A DNA stretch of 55,394 bases from Marinomonas lutimaris (GTDB lineage Bacteria > Pseudomonadota > Gammaproteobacteria > Pseudomonadales > Marinomonadaceae), in NCBI RefSeq assembly GCF_019426345.1, contig NZ_JAHLLW010000021.1:1-55394 (forward strand), read 5' to 3'. This document shows, piece by piece, positions 1 to 7,285 of this stretch. Positions within the stretch are counted from its first letter, which is position 1. Every line of letters starts with the position of its first letter. A program made the translations under genes and the position numbers. The notes under the pieces are model-generated. The model was not told the origin of the DNA and did not search any database. It worked only from the letters and a program-made list of their open reading frames with translations.

Positions 1-451
1 CCTCTTTTTTTCTTATAATAGTACTATTAAAAGTACGGTCTGGACTTCCCAGACTTTACTAGACACTTGTGGTCTGTATGAGTATCTAAAAAAAACCACT
101 AAAAAATGACTCATCCATCTTCAAGTACACCAATTATATGCAATTATATTTTTTCTTATAAATTATATGTTTTCTTATAATTGGCTACTTTCCTCTAGAG
201 GTATGACATAAAACAACAAAGCCTCACCTTCTAAAAATTAATCATATAATTGATTTTTAAGGTTTTTTATTAAAACTGAGTTGTGGGTTCTTATAGCAAC
301 CCAATGCTTTGAGCATAAAACTATTTACACTCAATCAATAAGGCTTCACAAGTTAGAAGACATTGAAAATTCCACTGTCGATTGCTACCGGCACCCCAGA
401 CAGTTTCCAGCTATACTACATACCAACAATCAATGGTATTTTAGTTGATAG
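1..451. other. AT-rich stretch without an intact gene
   Basis: I see no intact gene here. The stretch is very AT-rich and repeats the phrase TTTTCTTATAA three times (near 9, 151 and 171). A small GTACT/AGTAC hairpin lies near 21-36, just before an IS end at 40-66. Weak complementary segments around 229-276 could be an old terminator. The rest looks like decayed intergenic or mobile-element debris. Confidence 0.5.
40..66 (+). repeat. Solo IS3-family-type terminus (copy 1)
   Basis: This 27-bp sequence is identical to the terminus at 2953-2979, which precedes a truncated IS3-family OrfA, and is similar to the inverted copy at 7515-7547. It starts TGGACTTCCCAG and ends CTAGACAC. After position 66 it diverges completely from the other copies. 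No transposase follows, so it is a solo end left by a deletion, or the opposite end of a lost copy. Confidence 0.6.
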
Positions 452-550
452 ATGACAACCTCAATCAAGTATTCAAGCATATTTGAAGTAATTGCTGCCA
501 ATGAGGAGGAAGCACTGAGCCTAAAGGCTCAAGCAGAGATTCCAAGTTGA
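452..550 (+). pseudogene. N-terminal relic of a HigA/Xre-type antitoxin
   Basis: A 32-codon reading frame starts MTTSIKYSSIFEVIAANEEE and stops at TGA 548. The pattern YSSxFEVI followed by EEALSLKAQAEI resembles the N-terminus of small Xre-family HigA-type antitoxins (a tyrosine/serine start, then an acidic EEA and LK motif just before the helix-turn-helix). The helix-turn-helix itself is absent, so the gene is truncated. No HigB-type toxin is visible upstream. The assignment rests on motif recall over about 30 residues and is tentative. Confidence 0.35.
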
Positions 551-703
551 AACCATAATACCATCTAGAATAACTCTTGCCTGTTCATCAGATAAGTCCC
601 AACGCTCCTGTGGACATTGTTACAATAGCTATAAGTCAACCGTTGCTATTATCTTGTCTGCTGGCACATTAGTGGCATTTTCTTTAGTACCTTTATCATT
701 CAT
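548..703 (-). pseudogene. Small degraded gene with two in-frame stops
   Basis: On the minus strand an ATG at 703 opens a frame beginning MNDKGTKENATNVPADKIIA, preceded by an AGAAG-like ribosome site. It meets TAG at 629-631 and TAA a few codons later. The same frame then continues with protein-like sequence (ERWDLSDEQARVILDGIM) to a stop near 548. One unbroken frame across two stops suggests a small gene inactivated by point mutations. I do not recognise the family. It lies antisense to the end of the Xre relic and about 75 bp from the end of umuC, so it may be part of an old toxin-antitoxin locus. Confidence 0.35.
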
Positions 704-777
704 GGAACACTTCTCAATCAATCATTATAGTTTGAACTTTTGAACTAATAGCCCATTTCTATTTTCTACATTTTGGT

Positions 778-2049
778 TCAAAAAACCTTTGGTAACTCAT
801 CCCATCTAGTAGTGTAGGCTGGCGATAGATGTTCTCTTTTCATTGACCACTGAGGTGACACACCTTGCGAGGCGAAGAAGACGTTGCCGAGGCCGCTGTG
901 GTTGATTTTGTCCACGACGTTCATTAAGGCTTTTGAGTTGATTTTTGTGTTGTCGGCTCGGAATAAATCTTGTTGGAATGCACCATGTTCATAGAAGTCG
1001 GCGAGCATTACGCCGCCTTTGGCGTAGCGATAACCTGCACGATAGATACGGCGAAACAGCACGTCGGCCACTTCTAATAAGTCTCGCGTGTCGTCTGTTG
1101 GGTTGGGGAGTTCTGCAGACAGGGTTTTCGAGTACTGCGGTTCGTTTGGAATGAACGGACTGGTACGAACGAACACACTCACCACACGGCAAAGGCGTTT
1201 TTCCCCGCGTAGTTTCTCGGCCGCTCTGGTTGTGTACTTGGCGATGGCTTCCCGTAGTTCTTGCTTGTCTGTCACCTTGTGACCAAATGACCGACTGCAA
1301 ATGATTTGCTGCTTTGTTGGCCTGACTAATTCCAGATCCAAACACGACACCCCATTCAACTCTCGAATCGTTCGCTCCAACACCACAGAAAACTCGCTTC
1401 GAATCGATTTAGGATCAGCATTTGCTAGATCTAACGCGGTATGAATTCCCCTCGCCTTTAGCTTTGCCGTGGTACGACGGCCAACACCCCACACATCACT
1501 GACATCAACAATTGCCAATAAACGCTTTTGTCTGTCTGGGTCCATCAAATCTACCACCGAACCCGTGGCTGGGTACTTCTTCGCTGCGTGGTTAGCCAAC
1601 TTCGCCAGCGTCTTGGTTGGCGCGATGCCCACGCCTACCGTAATGCCTGTCCATTGATCGACCTTGGCTTTTACTCGTTTGCCAAACTCCAGCAAATCGG
1701 TCACGTGATCCACACCGGTTAAATCCATAAAGGCTTCATCAATGGAATACACTTCCAGACGTGGCGCTTCCTCTTCTAATATCGTCATCACCCGATTCGA
1801 CAAATCCGCGTACAGTGCATAGTTCGACGAAAAACACACAATACCGTGCTTTCTTATCTCGTCCTGAACCTGAAACATCGGCACACCCATCTTAATACCT
1901 AGCGCCTTTACCTCTTTGGAACGCGCGACAATACAGCCATCGTTATTCGACAACACCGCAACAGGCGTGTGCTTTAAATCTGGCCGGAACAACTTCTCGC
2001 AACTGGCGTAAAAGTTATTGCAATCGACCAAGGCAAAAACCGTCTTCAT
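778..2049 (-). CDS. umuC: DNA polymerase V catalytic subunit UmuC
   Basis: Y-family translesion polymerase that, with UmuD', copies past damaged bases during the SOS response. The 423-residue length matches E. coli UmuC (422). The palm motifs are present: the ALVDCNNFYASCE start with the first catalytic Asp, and YSIDEAFMDL with the Asp-Glu pair. A QQDLF clamp-binding motif lies in the C-terminal part. The start is ATG 2049, which overlaps the umuD stop (TGATG), so translation is coupled. It is co-transcribed with umuD under a LexA box. Part of its coding sequence (about 1845-1962) recurs as a relic at 6469-6587. Confidence 0.95.
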   Translation of the reverse strand: MKTVFALVDCNNFYASCEKLFRPDLKHTPVAVLSNNDGCIVARSKEVKALGIKMGVPMFQVQDEIRKHGIVCFSSNYALYADLSNRVMTILEEEAPRLEVYSIDEAFMDLTGVDHVTDLLEFGKRVKAKVDQWTGITVGVGIAPTKTLAKLANHAAKKYPATGSVVDLMDPDRQKRLLAIVDVSDVWGVGRRTTAKLKARGIHTALDLANADPKSIRSEFSVVLERTIRELNGVSCLDLELVRPTKQQIICSRSFGHKVTDKQELREAIAKYTTRAAEKLRGEKRLCRVVSVFVRTSPFIPNEPQYSKTLSAELPNPTDDTRDLLEVADVLFRRIYRAGYRYAKGGVMLADFYEHGAFQQDLFRADNTKINSKALMNVVDKINHSGLGNVFFASQGVSPQWSMKREHLSPAYTTRWDELPKVF

Positions 2050-2495
2050 CAACCGCGCTCGTACTTACGAACCACACCCGTTACCACGCCGAAGATTTCC
2101 AGCTCAGACTCTTCGGTAATATGAATCGCTTTGTAGGCTTTGTTCTTCGGACGAAGTAACACATTGGGCTTCAGCTCCAACGTCTTCACCGTCATTTCCC
2201 CATGAATACAAGCAATCACAATATCCCCATGGCGCGCGGTTAACGACCGATCGACCACCAATACATCACCCGAATAAATGCCCACCTCGATCATCGAATC
2301 ACCCTGAGCACGCACATAAAACGTCGCGTTCGGATGAGCGACACAGAACTCATTTAAGTCTAACGATTTTTCAACAAAGTCCTGAGCGGGCGAAGGAAAA
2401 CCCGCCGATACCGAATCCACATAAAGCGGGATTCGCACACTATTGGCCGCGATAAACGCTGCCGACTCAGACACACCAAGATAAGTCACACGCAT
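2049..2495 (-). CDS. umuD: SOS mutagenesis protein UmuD (self-cleaving)
   Basis: LexA-like autoprotease whose RecA-stimulated self-cleavage yields UmuD', the partner of UmuC. From the chosen start the protein has 148 residues. The cleavage site is Ala31-Gly32 (VSAGFPSP), the nucleophile Ser67 (AQGDSMIE) and the general base Lys104 (MTVKTLEL). The family usually has Cys-Gly or Ala-Gly at the scissile bond. The upstream ATG at 2519 lies inside the LexA box and would precede the conserved MRVTYLG start, so ATG 2495 is preferred. umuC follows with a one-base overlap. Confidence 0.94.
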   Translation of the reverse strand: MRVTYLGVSESAAFIAANSVRIPLYVDSVSAGFPSPAQDFVEKSLDLNEFCVAHPNATFYVRAQGDSMIEVGIYSGDVLVVDRSLTARHGDIVIACIHGEMTVKTLELKPNVLLRPKNKAYKAIHITEESELEIFGVVTGVVRKYERG

Positions 2496-2511
2496 GATCA
2501 ACACCAGAATA

Positions 2512-2554
2512 CTGTACATATATACAGTATAGTTTTAAGCAGCGTGAATGACCA
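2512..2554 (-). promoter_or_regulatory. umuDC promoter with perfect LexA box
   Basis: The palindrome CTGT-N8-ACAG at 2512-2527 (core ACATATAT) is a textbook gammaproteobacterial LexA operator. On the minus strand it overlaps a possible -10 TATACT (2526-2531), spaced 17 bases from TGGTCA (2549-2554). LexA bound here would block polymerase, so umuDC should be induced by DNA damage. The umuD start lies 17 bases downstream of the box. Confidence 0.9.
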
Positions 2555-2774
2555 CGTGAATTTTTTTAAGAGATATGATTTCCGATTTTACGACCAGAAA
2601 TGAGGGGCCAAAGAGAGTTTTTCATCTGCCCCCAAATATCTACTATGTAGGAAACTGGGTCCATACCAATGAGCTAAAGCTCGAATTGTTATTTTAGATA
2701 ATTTGCTAGTTTTGATATACAAAAGTAATAGGCGGCAAGAATCAAGGCCAGCCAGCCCCCCCCGCGATTCTCCA

Positions 2775-2952
2775 TTAGATTTTTGAAATGTCGATATCCC
2801 GATACTCTAATGCGAAACAGTTATCTTGAGAGATAAAAGCTTCTCGCAGAGTTACTTTGGGCTCATGGCTTTCTCTGTTGGAATTTATGGTGTTAGCTAT
2901 ATTTGCTATTAGCTTTCTCTTATCATCAGGGAAGTCGCACCCTAGCGTAATA
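2775..2952 (-). pseudogene. C-terminal fragment of an unknown gene cut at an IS end
   Basis: A minus-strand frame runs without a stop from the IS terminus at 2953 to TAA at 2775-2777. It reads ITLGCDFPDDKRKLIANI, then a middle part with VTLREAFIS, and ends EYRDIDISKI. There is no start codon at the upstream edge: the frame enters from the IS end. This is what remains of a gene whose 5' part was removed or displaced by the insertion. I do not recognise the family. The protein-like composition and the abrupt junction are the evidence. The rest of 2555-2774 shows no gene. Confidence 0.45.
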
Positions 2953-3182
2953 CTGGACTTCCCAGACTTTACTAGACACCCATTAACGTTAAAATCTAGT
3001 TAATCAAGAGGTGTTTTATGAAGTCCAAACGTTACCCCGAAGAATTTAAAAGAGAAGCGGTTAAGCAAGTGACTGAACGTGGTTATTCTGTTGCTGACGT
3101 CGCTCAACGACTCGATACGACGACTCACAGTCTATATGCCTGGATCAAAAAGTTTGGAGAGCCACAGCCTAAGCCTTCATAA
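2953..3182 (+). mobile_element. Remnant of an IS3-family insertion sequence, left end plus 5' orfA
   Basis: The terminus TGGACTTCCCAGAC (2954 onward) is followed 65 bases later by a truncated transposase orfA. IS3-family elements begin with TG and carry orfA and orfB with a programmed frameshift. Here everything beyond the first 49 or so residues of OrfA, all of orfB and the adjacent right end are gone. Matching termini occur at 40-66 (same orientation) and 7515-7547 (inverted). Confidence 0.8.
3018..3182 (+). pseudogene. Truncated IS3-family transposase OrfA
   Basis: The 54-codon frame begins MKSKRYPEEFKREAVKQVTE and contains the OrfA helix-turn-helix (GYSVADVAQRL, then THSLYAWIKKFG). Normal OrfA proteins of this type are about 90-100 residues and continue into a leucine-zipper-like segment. 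Here the frame ends in PQPKPS and a stop just after the helix-turn-helix, so the oligomerisation region is missing. It cannot make an active transposase. Confidence 0.85.
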
Positions 3183-3227
3183 GTTACACGCATATTTCTA
3201 ATAAAATCACCGGGAAATTTATGATGG

Positions 3228-3680
3228 CTACATGGGCAGTGGCTTGTCAGTCACAACCTCTTTCATCACAATAGTCGATGTTAGCCTTTTGACATAAGGT
3301 AGAGCCGAAAGCACAGAATCATACAATGCTTGGAAAGCATGGAGATCCTTCTCAACAATATGAAGTAGATAATCAGGTTCCCCAAATAAACGCTGTGCCT
3401 GAATTACTTGTGGAATACATCTAACTTCATTCTCAAATTTCGCAACAGCCATGTTATCTCCTTCCTTCATGGTTACAAATACCAGGGCAGAAAACCCTAA
3501 GCCGATGCGCGAAGCATTGAGTTGGGCTTTATACCCAGCAATAGCACCTGAGTCTTCCAACGTCTTTAAGCGCCGATGGCAAGGTGACACACTTAACCCT
3601 ACACGCTCTGCTAAATCTGTGACTGACAATCGCCCGTCTATTTGCAACTCAGCAAGAATTTTCTTATCTAGACCATCCAT
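3228..3680 (-). CDS. Lrp/AsnC-family transcriptional regulator
   Basis: Small DNA-binding regulator that usually senses an amino acid. The 150 residues have the family layout: an N-terminal winged helix-turn-helix (LDKKILAELQIDGRLSVTDL, recognition segment SVSPCHRRLKTLE, about residues 5-48) and a C-terminal RAM/ligand domain from about residue 65 with the FGEPDYLLHI motif. It is divergent from a LysE-type exporter across about 127 bp, an arrangement in which an Lrp-like protein commonly controls the exporter. The effector is unknown. The start MDGLDKKIL is the only reasonable one. Confidence 0.9.
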   Translation of the reverse strand: MDGLDKKILAELQIDGRLSVTDLAERVGLSVSPCHRRLKTLEDSGAIAGYKAQLNASRIGLGFSALVFVTMKEGDNMAVAKFENEVRCIPQVIQAQRLFGEPDYLLHIVEKDLHAFQALYDSVLSALPYVKRLTSTIVMKEVVTDKPLPM

Positions 3681-3807
3681 TTGAAAATATTTCCCAATTT
3701 CAACGTAATTTCAGCAAAATATTGAAAGCACATTCTAACGAATACGACATACCATTCACAGTACATACACTTTAAAATTTCACATTCGTTTGGAATATAT
3801 AAACAAA

Positions 3808-4431
3808 ATGGCAATCAATCTGTTAATCGCGTTCTGGACTGTATCCATACTGTTCGTTATTACCCCAGGTGTTGACTGGGCTTATGCAATCTCTGCTGGT
3901 ATGAAAGGGCGAGTTGTTGTGCCAGCCGTAACAGGTTTAATACTGGGGCATTTCATTGCAACCTTGATTGTTGCAGCCGGTGTTGGTGTCATTGTGTCGA
4001 GTATGCCTTTAGCAATGACCACGTTAACCCTCATCGGAGCAAGTTATCTGATGTGGATTGGGGTACAGCTCTCTAAGAATCCACCAAAGCCAGACGGCAA
4101 CTCAGCATTGGAGCAACATTCTTGGTGGCGCTGGTTGACAAAAGGGACATGCGTCAGTGGTTTGAACCCGAAAGTGTTTCTGCTCTTTTTAGCTCTACTT
4201 CCTCAATTTACCGATCCGACGTCTGATTGGTCGATTTCCACTCAAATCGTCACATTAGGATTGATCCACATTATCAGCTGCACCATTGTTTACCTGATCG
4301 TGGGGTACTCCGCTCAGTTTATTCTTTCAACACGACCAAAAGCCGCATTGATGGTTGGTCGGGTTTCCGGTGTGCTCATGATTTTCATCGCACTGGGTTT
4401 ACTCGCCGAACAAGCAACTTTATTTATCTAG
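3808..4431 (+). CDS. LysE/RhtB-family amino-acid exporter
   Basis: Inner-membrane efflux protein of the LysE/RhtB superfamily, which exports amino acids such as lysine, threonine or homoserine lactone. From ATG 3808 it has 207 residues and about six hydrophobic segments. The N-terminal motif ITPGVDWAYAISAGMKGR is the family signature, and SGLNPKVFLLFLALLPQF is the conserved middle segment. A TTG six codons upstream could also open the frame, but the ATG places the first membrane segment normally. It is divergent from the Lrp-type gene, and the PanB paralogue follows 9 bp later, so the two are probably co-transcribed. The substrate cannot be told from sequence. Confidence 0.9.
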   Translation: MAINLLIAFWTVSILFVITPGVDWAYAISAGMKGRVVVPAVTGLILGHFIATLIVAAGVGVIVSSMPLAMTTLTLIGASYLMWIGVQLSKNPPKPDGNSALEQHSWWRWLTKGTCVSGLNPKVFLLFLALLPQFTDPTSDWSISTQIVTLGLIHIISCTIVYLIVGYSAQFILSTRPKAALMVGRVSGVLMIFIALGLLAEQATLFI

Positions 4432-4440
4432 GAGTTTTTT

Positions 4441-5286
4441 ATGTATACAGGACACTTATCCCCTTATGGCAACGGTAATATCATTGATAAAGTTAGCAAA
4501 GTACGAATACCTCATTTGCAGCAGCTAAAAATTGAAGGGAAAAAATGGGCCATGTTGACTGCTTATGACATGTTCAGTGCCCAAATTTTTGAAGAAGCCG
4601 GGATCCCAGTCTTACTTATTGGTGATTCGGCATCTAATAACGTCTTAGGCAACAGTACTTCTCTGCCCATCACGGTTGATGAAATGTTACCGATGGTTAG
4701 GGCGGTCAGTCATTCAACTAAGAAACCGTTGATTATTGCTGACTTACCCTTCGGATCATACCAAGCCTCGGCTGAGCAGTGTTTCCATACAGCGGTAAGG
4801 TTTATGAAAGAAGGTGGCGCACACGCAGTTAAAATTGAAGGAAATTTGTCGATCTTACCTCAAGTAGAAAAACTTGCGCTCTCTGGGATCCCCGTCATGG
4901 CTCATATTGGTTTTACCCCTCAGTCAGAACACCAACTGGGTGGCTATAAAATTCAAGGTAAAGGTGACAGCGCAGATAAATTAGTTGAAGCAGCAAAAAC
5001 ATTTGAGAAAGCAGGTGCATTTGCACTCCTAGTTGAAATGGTTCCAAGCGACGTAGCAACCCGTATAACACAAGCGGTTTCGATACCGACAGTTGGTATT
5101 GGTGCAGGTTCAGGCTGTGATGCTCAAGTCCTTGTGTGGCAAGATATGGCTGGCATGAGAACTCAAGGTTTACCTCGATTTGTAAAGCAATATGCTGATA
5201 TGCGGTCTATTTTATCCAATGCGGCTAAAGCTTATAGAGAAGACGTGGAACAAGGCACTTTTCCAGATAAAGAACACTCATTTTAA
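4441..5286 (+). CDS. panB: 3-methyl-2-oxobutanoate hydroxymethyltransferase (PanB family, probably a paralogue)
   Basis: PanB adds a hydroxymethyl group from methylene-tetrahydrofolate to 2-oxoisovalerate, giving ketopantoate for pantothenate and CoA. The TIM-barrel motifs are all present: LTAYD, IGDSAS (metal Asp), ADLPFGSY (metal Asp), VKIEG, AHIGFTPQ, GGYKIQG, LVEMVP (catalytic Glu), VGIGAG. The length of 281 residues compares with about 264 in E. coli; the extra length is an N-terminal extension. GGAG lies 6 bases before the ATG. panC is not adjacent. The gene sits behind an amino-acid exporter and an Lrp regulator in an IS-rich area, so it may be a second copy with a specialised role. 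Confidence 0.88.
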   Translation: MYTGHLSPYGNGNIIDKVSKVRIPHLQQLKIEGKKWAMLTAYDMFSAQIFEEAGIPVLLIGDSASNNVLGNSTSLPITVDEMLPMVRAVSHSTKKPLIIADLPFGSYQASAEQCFHTAVRFMKEGGAHAVKIEGNLSILPQVEKLALSGIPVMAHIGFTPQSEHQLGGYKIQGKGDSADKLVEAAKTFEKAGAFALLVEMVPSDVATRITQAVSIPTVGIGAGSGCDAQVLVWQDMAGMRTQGLPRFVKQYADMRSILSNAAKAYREDVEQGTFPDKEHSF

Positions 5287-5333
5287 AGATCGTTTTGAAA
5301 CTCGTTATCTATTTTTGATTAACAAGGTACTAA

Positions 5334-5477
5334 CAGATTTATGCATTACTAAAATTTGGGCATCTTAAGGTCACTAGTCTCAACAATCTGGAACCCACCG
5401 ACTCAGAATGGGGCATAAACGTTTTAGAAAAGGCAGAGTACCTATGTGATCGCTGCCATTTCAGTATAAAACTTTAA
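5334..5477 (+). other. Gene-free stretch after panB with possible coding relic
   Basis: No intact gene lies between panB and 5582. One frame without a start reads KVTSLNNLEPTDSEWGIN and then EKAEYLCDRCHFSIKL before a stop at the edge of the tandem repeat. It has a protein-like look (a Cys-x-x-Cys pair, acidic stretches) but no recognisable family. It may be a fragment of a lost gene or chance. Confidence 0.2.
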
Positions 5478-5540
5478 TACTCAGTATGAATCTTTAATAC
5501 TCAGTATGAATCTTTAATACTTAGTATCAAACTGATTACT
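5461..5540. repeat. 20-bp tandem repeat, about 3.5 copies
   Basis: A 20-bp unit, TCAGTATGAATCTTTAATAC, occurs exactly at 5481-5500 and 5501-5520, with diverged copies before (5461-5480) and after (from 5521). The unit is AT-rich and includes a TTTAATAC phrase. It lies between panB and the next putative gene. It could be a slippage-prone minisatellite or repeated protein-binding sites. Confidence 0.9.
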
Positions 5541-5581
5541 CTCTCACAACAAGAGATCAAACCTTGTAAGTTTGTTCAGGC

Positions 5582-6034
5582 TTATCGGTTGGTTGATCTT
5601 TGATTAGTTTCACGGCATAACAGAAGGCGTTCGTGTCTGAAGGCCAAAAAATAAAAATTTTGAGACACGGTAATTCGTTTTACTAAGCGATATCTTAGTA
5701 CGAAAATACAGAAACAAAAGGTGCTTATCGTGACGAAATTACCTACAAACTCACCAACTGACTTTTGCGTAGCCTTTATAGAAAGGGAACTTGAAGATAA
5801 CCGAGAGAAAAAGATTTGGATGAGCCGCTGGCCACTTATGCAACGGATGTGTCGTGAAGTTACTTCGGCCATAACATCATCTAAGCATTCTTGCTTTAGA
5901 TATTGGATAAAGTAATAAAACCCTAGATACCATCCATTCTCATGGGACTGCCAACAGTAATCTAAAAAAGTTAGCTTCGAAAATTCTTGTTTTTTAATCC
6001 AATTGATTATCAATTTATCATCAATATTGCTCAT
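5582..6034 (-). CDS. Hypothetical protein (uncertain, C-terminal part doubtful)
   Basis: A 150-codon frame from ATG 6034 begins MSNIDDKLIINWIKKQEFSK and contains WQSHENGWYLGFYYFIQYL, an aromatic-rich stretch. I recognise no family. The first 60 or so residues look like protein; the rest (serine runs, then hydrophobic and arginine-rich residues) reads more like an out-of-frame tail, so the true product may be shorter or frameshifted. A competing plus-strand frame overlaps it at 5730-5915. Confidence 0.3.
   Translation of the reverse strand: MSNIDDKLIINWIKKQEFSKLTFLDYCWQSHENGWYLGFYYFIQYLKQECLDDVMAEVTSRHIRCISGQRLIQIFFSRLSSSSLSIKATQKSVGEFVGNFVTISTFCFCIFVLRYRLVKRITVSQNFYFLAFRHERLLLCRETNQRSTNR
5730..5915 (+). 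CDS. Possible 61-residue hypothetical protein
   Basis: A GTG start at 5730 lies 8 bases after AAAAGG, a good ribosome site. The frame reads MTKLPTNSPTDFCVAFIERE and continues with a charged helical stretch (DNREKKIWMSRWPLMQRM). No family is recognised. It is antisense to the longer frame at 5582-6034, so at most one of the two is likely to be real over the shared bases. Confidence 0.3.
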   Translation: MTKLPTNSPTDFCVAFIERELEDNREKKIWMSRWPLMQRMCREVTSAITSSKHSCFRYWIK

Positions 6035-6043
6035 GTCATCCAT

Positions 6044-6468
6044 TCTTTAAATCACTCGTATTATTAAGATTATGAACAACTAACGGTGTCAGGTCTCGCC
6101 TTTTGTTTAATTTGTAGAGTTACTAACAATCTTCAGTCCATCTTTGAGCCAGCTAGCTCATAGCTGACCAGAAATGAGCTTCAGCGGATGGTCAAAAAGT
6201 CATAAATACCTAGCGAGAAGTGAGCTGTGCTAGCGTCAGGAGTGGCTTTATTATTTTACTTTTCCACCATTCATCTAAATTCCCTTTTGGTAGAGTGTTG
6301 GTTTCTCACAGTGAAGTCATCGCATTGCAAGTCTTTAAGGCCAAGAAAGCGTACGCACTATTCTAAATGGTGTGTACGCTATAAAGATTTTCTGTAAGTA
6401 TTGGTATAAAAAGGATAGAACTCACTCACACGCGAATACACATAGTTTTTACTATATACTCTCTTTAA
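6044..6468. other. Gene-free stretch with one strong hairpin
   Basis: I find no convincing gene here. An inverted repeat has arms GCGTACGCAC (6349-6358) and GTGTGTACGC (6370-6379), one mismatch, with an 11-base loop. It is followed by a short AT-rich run, so it could be a weak terminator or a protein-binding palindrome. The remainder looks like decayed sequence between the hypothetical gene and the umuC fragment. Confidence 0.45.
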
Positions 6469-6587
6469 CGTGCTTTCTTATCTCGTCTTGGACCTGAAAC
6501 ATCGCCCTCCCCATCTTAATGCCCAGCGCCTTCACTTCTTTGGAATGCGCGACATTGCAACCATCGTTATTAGACAACACAGCAATT
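6469..6587 (-). pseudogene. Duplicated internal fragment of umuC
   Basis: About 119 bases match umuC 1845-1962 on the same strand with scattered substitutions. Read in the umuC frame it gives AVLSNNDGCNVAHSKEVKA and then LGIKMGRAMFQVQDEIRKH, against IVARSKEV and GVPMFQVQ in the intact gene. It covers roughly UmuC residues 33-70 only, with no start and no catalytic core. It abuts the 3' end of the ParS-like antitoxin gene, where a toxin gene would normally be. Confidence 0.85.
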
Positions 6588-6637
6588 GCAGATCAAACGT
6601 CGAAGAAGTAAACATTTTTGATGAGACAATCGCTTCA

Positions 6638-7075
6638 TTAAACATACTCCCCAAATTCCATTCTTCGAAGCGCTTGACGCACAACTTCGCGGCCAGCATG
6701 CGAATCAAGCATGCTCACTGGAGTTTCTCCTCCAAAGGCTGGAATAGACGAATGCATCCATTCCTTCGCCAAATCTAATGATTCATAGATTTTTGCAGCC
6801 TGAATATAAACTCGCAGTAGGTCAATTAAATTATCCGTTGCAGTAGAAGATAAGCGTTTAGTTTGATAACTCTTACTTAAATTTGAAGTGGTGCCGATTG
6901 ACCGAGCAATTAACTCTTTTTCCCCTATAAAATCCGTAATCGCCTTCAATTGATCACCACTAACTCTTGATCGAACGATCGACAGACAACCAGTTGGCGA
7001 CATGATATCGACACCAGAAAATAGATCATTAATAGAATCAAGTGAAAATTTATTCCTAATTCCAAGCGGTTTCAT
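6638..7075 (-). CDS. Xre/MbcA/ParS-type antitoxin, toxin-binding domain protein
   Basis: The 145-residue protein fits type II antitoxins paired with RES-domain NAD-degrading toxins. An N-terminal helical DNA-binding part (about residues 40-80, with LIARSIGTTSNLSKSY) precedes the toxin-binding DUF2384 domain: residues 105-145 carry EWMHSSIPAFGGETPVSMLD, then GREVVRQALRRMEFGEYV. The conserved Trp, GG-P, LLD-like and R-x-E-x-G features are all there. GGA lies 9 bases before the ATG. A RES toxin gene normally follows at once, but downstream is only a 119-bp umuC fragment. It is therefore an orphan antitoxin, possibly a relic or an anti-addiction gene. Confidence 0.85.
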   Translation of the reverse strand: MKPLGIRNKFSLDSINDLFSGVDIMSPTGCLSIVRSRVSGDQLKAITDFIGEKELIARSIGTTSNLSKSYQTKRLSSTATDNLIDLLRVYIQAAKIYESLDLAKEWMHSSIPAFGGETPVSMLDSHAGREVVRQALRRMEFGEYV

Positions 7076-7129
7076 GGGCTATCCATCAGCTATTGTTTTG
7101 ATGATATTGAATACTCTAGATCACAGACT

Positions 7130-7282
7130 TTAATAAAATTGAGACTCCAAATAGTCTTGCAGCTCTTCAATTCTTTCTGCTATCAGATGCTGCTTCTCTA
7201 AAGGAATTTTAGAAAGATCCTCAAAAGTGATCGATTTAACAGTAAAAAACAGTTCTAGAAGAAAATCATTTTGGGTAGTCAT
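7130..7282 (-). CDS. Small 50-residue acidic protein of unknown function
   Basis: ATG 7282 follows AAGGA at 7-base spacing, an excellent ribosome site. The product begins MTTQNDFLLELFFTVKSITF and ends ERIEELQDYLESQFY. It is acidic and probably all-helical with no membrane segment. I do not recognise a family. It starts 3 bases after the stop of the frame ending at 7286, and 54 bp before the ParS-like gene, so it looks like the middle gene of a small minus-strand operon. A role alongside the antitoxin is inference. Confidence 0.6.
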   Translation of the reverse strand: MTTQNDFLLELFFTVKSITFEDLSKIPLEKQHLIAERIEELQDYLESQFY

Positions 7283-7285
7283 TTT

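Noticed and set aside
6470..6778. Plus-strand 102-codon frame
   Set aside because: It is antisense to the umuC fragment and to the 3' end of the ParS-like antitoxin gene.
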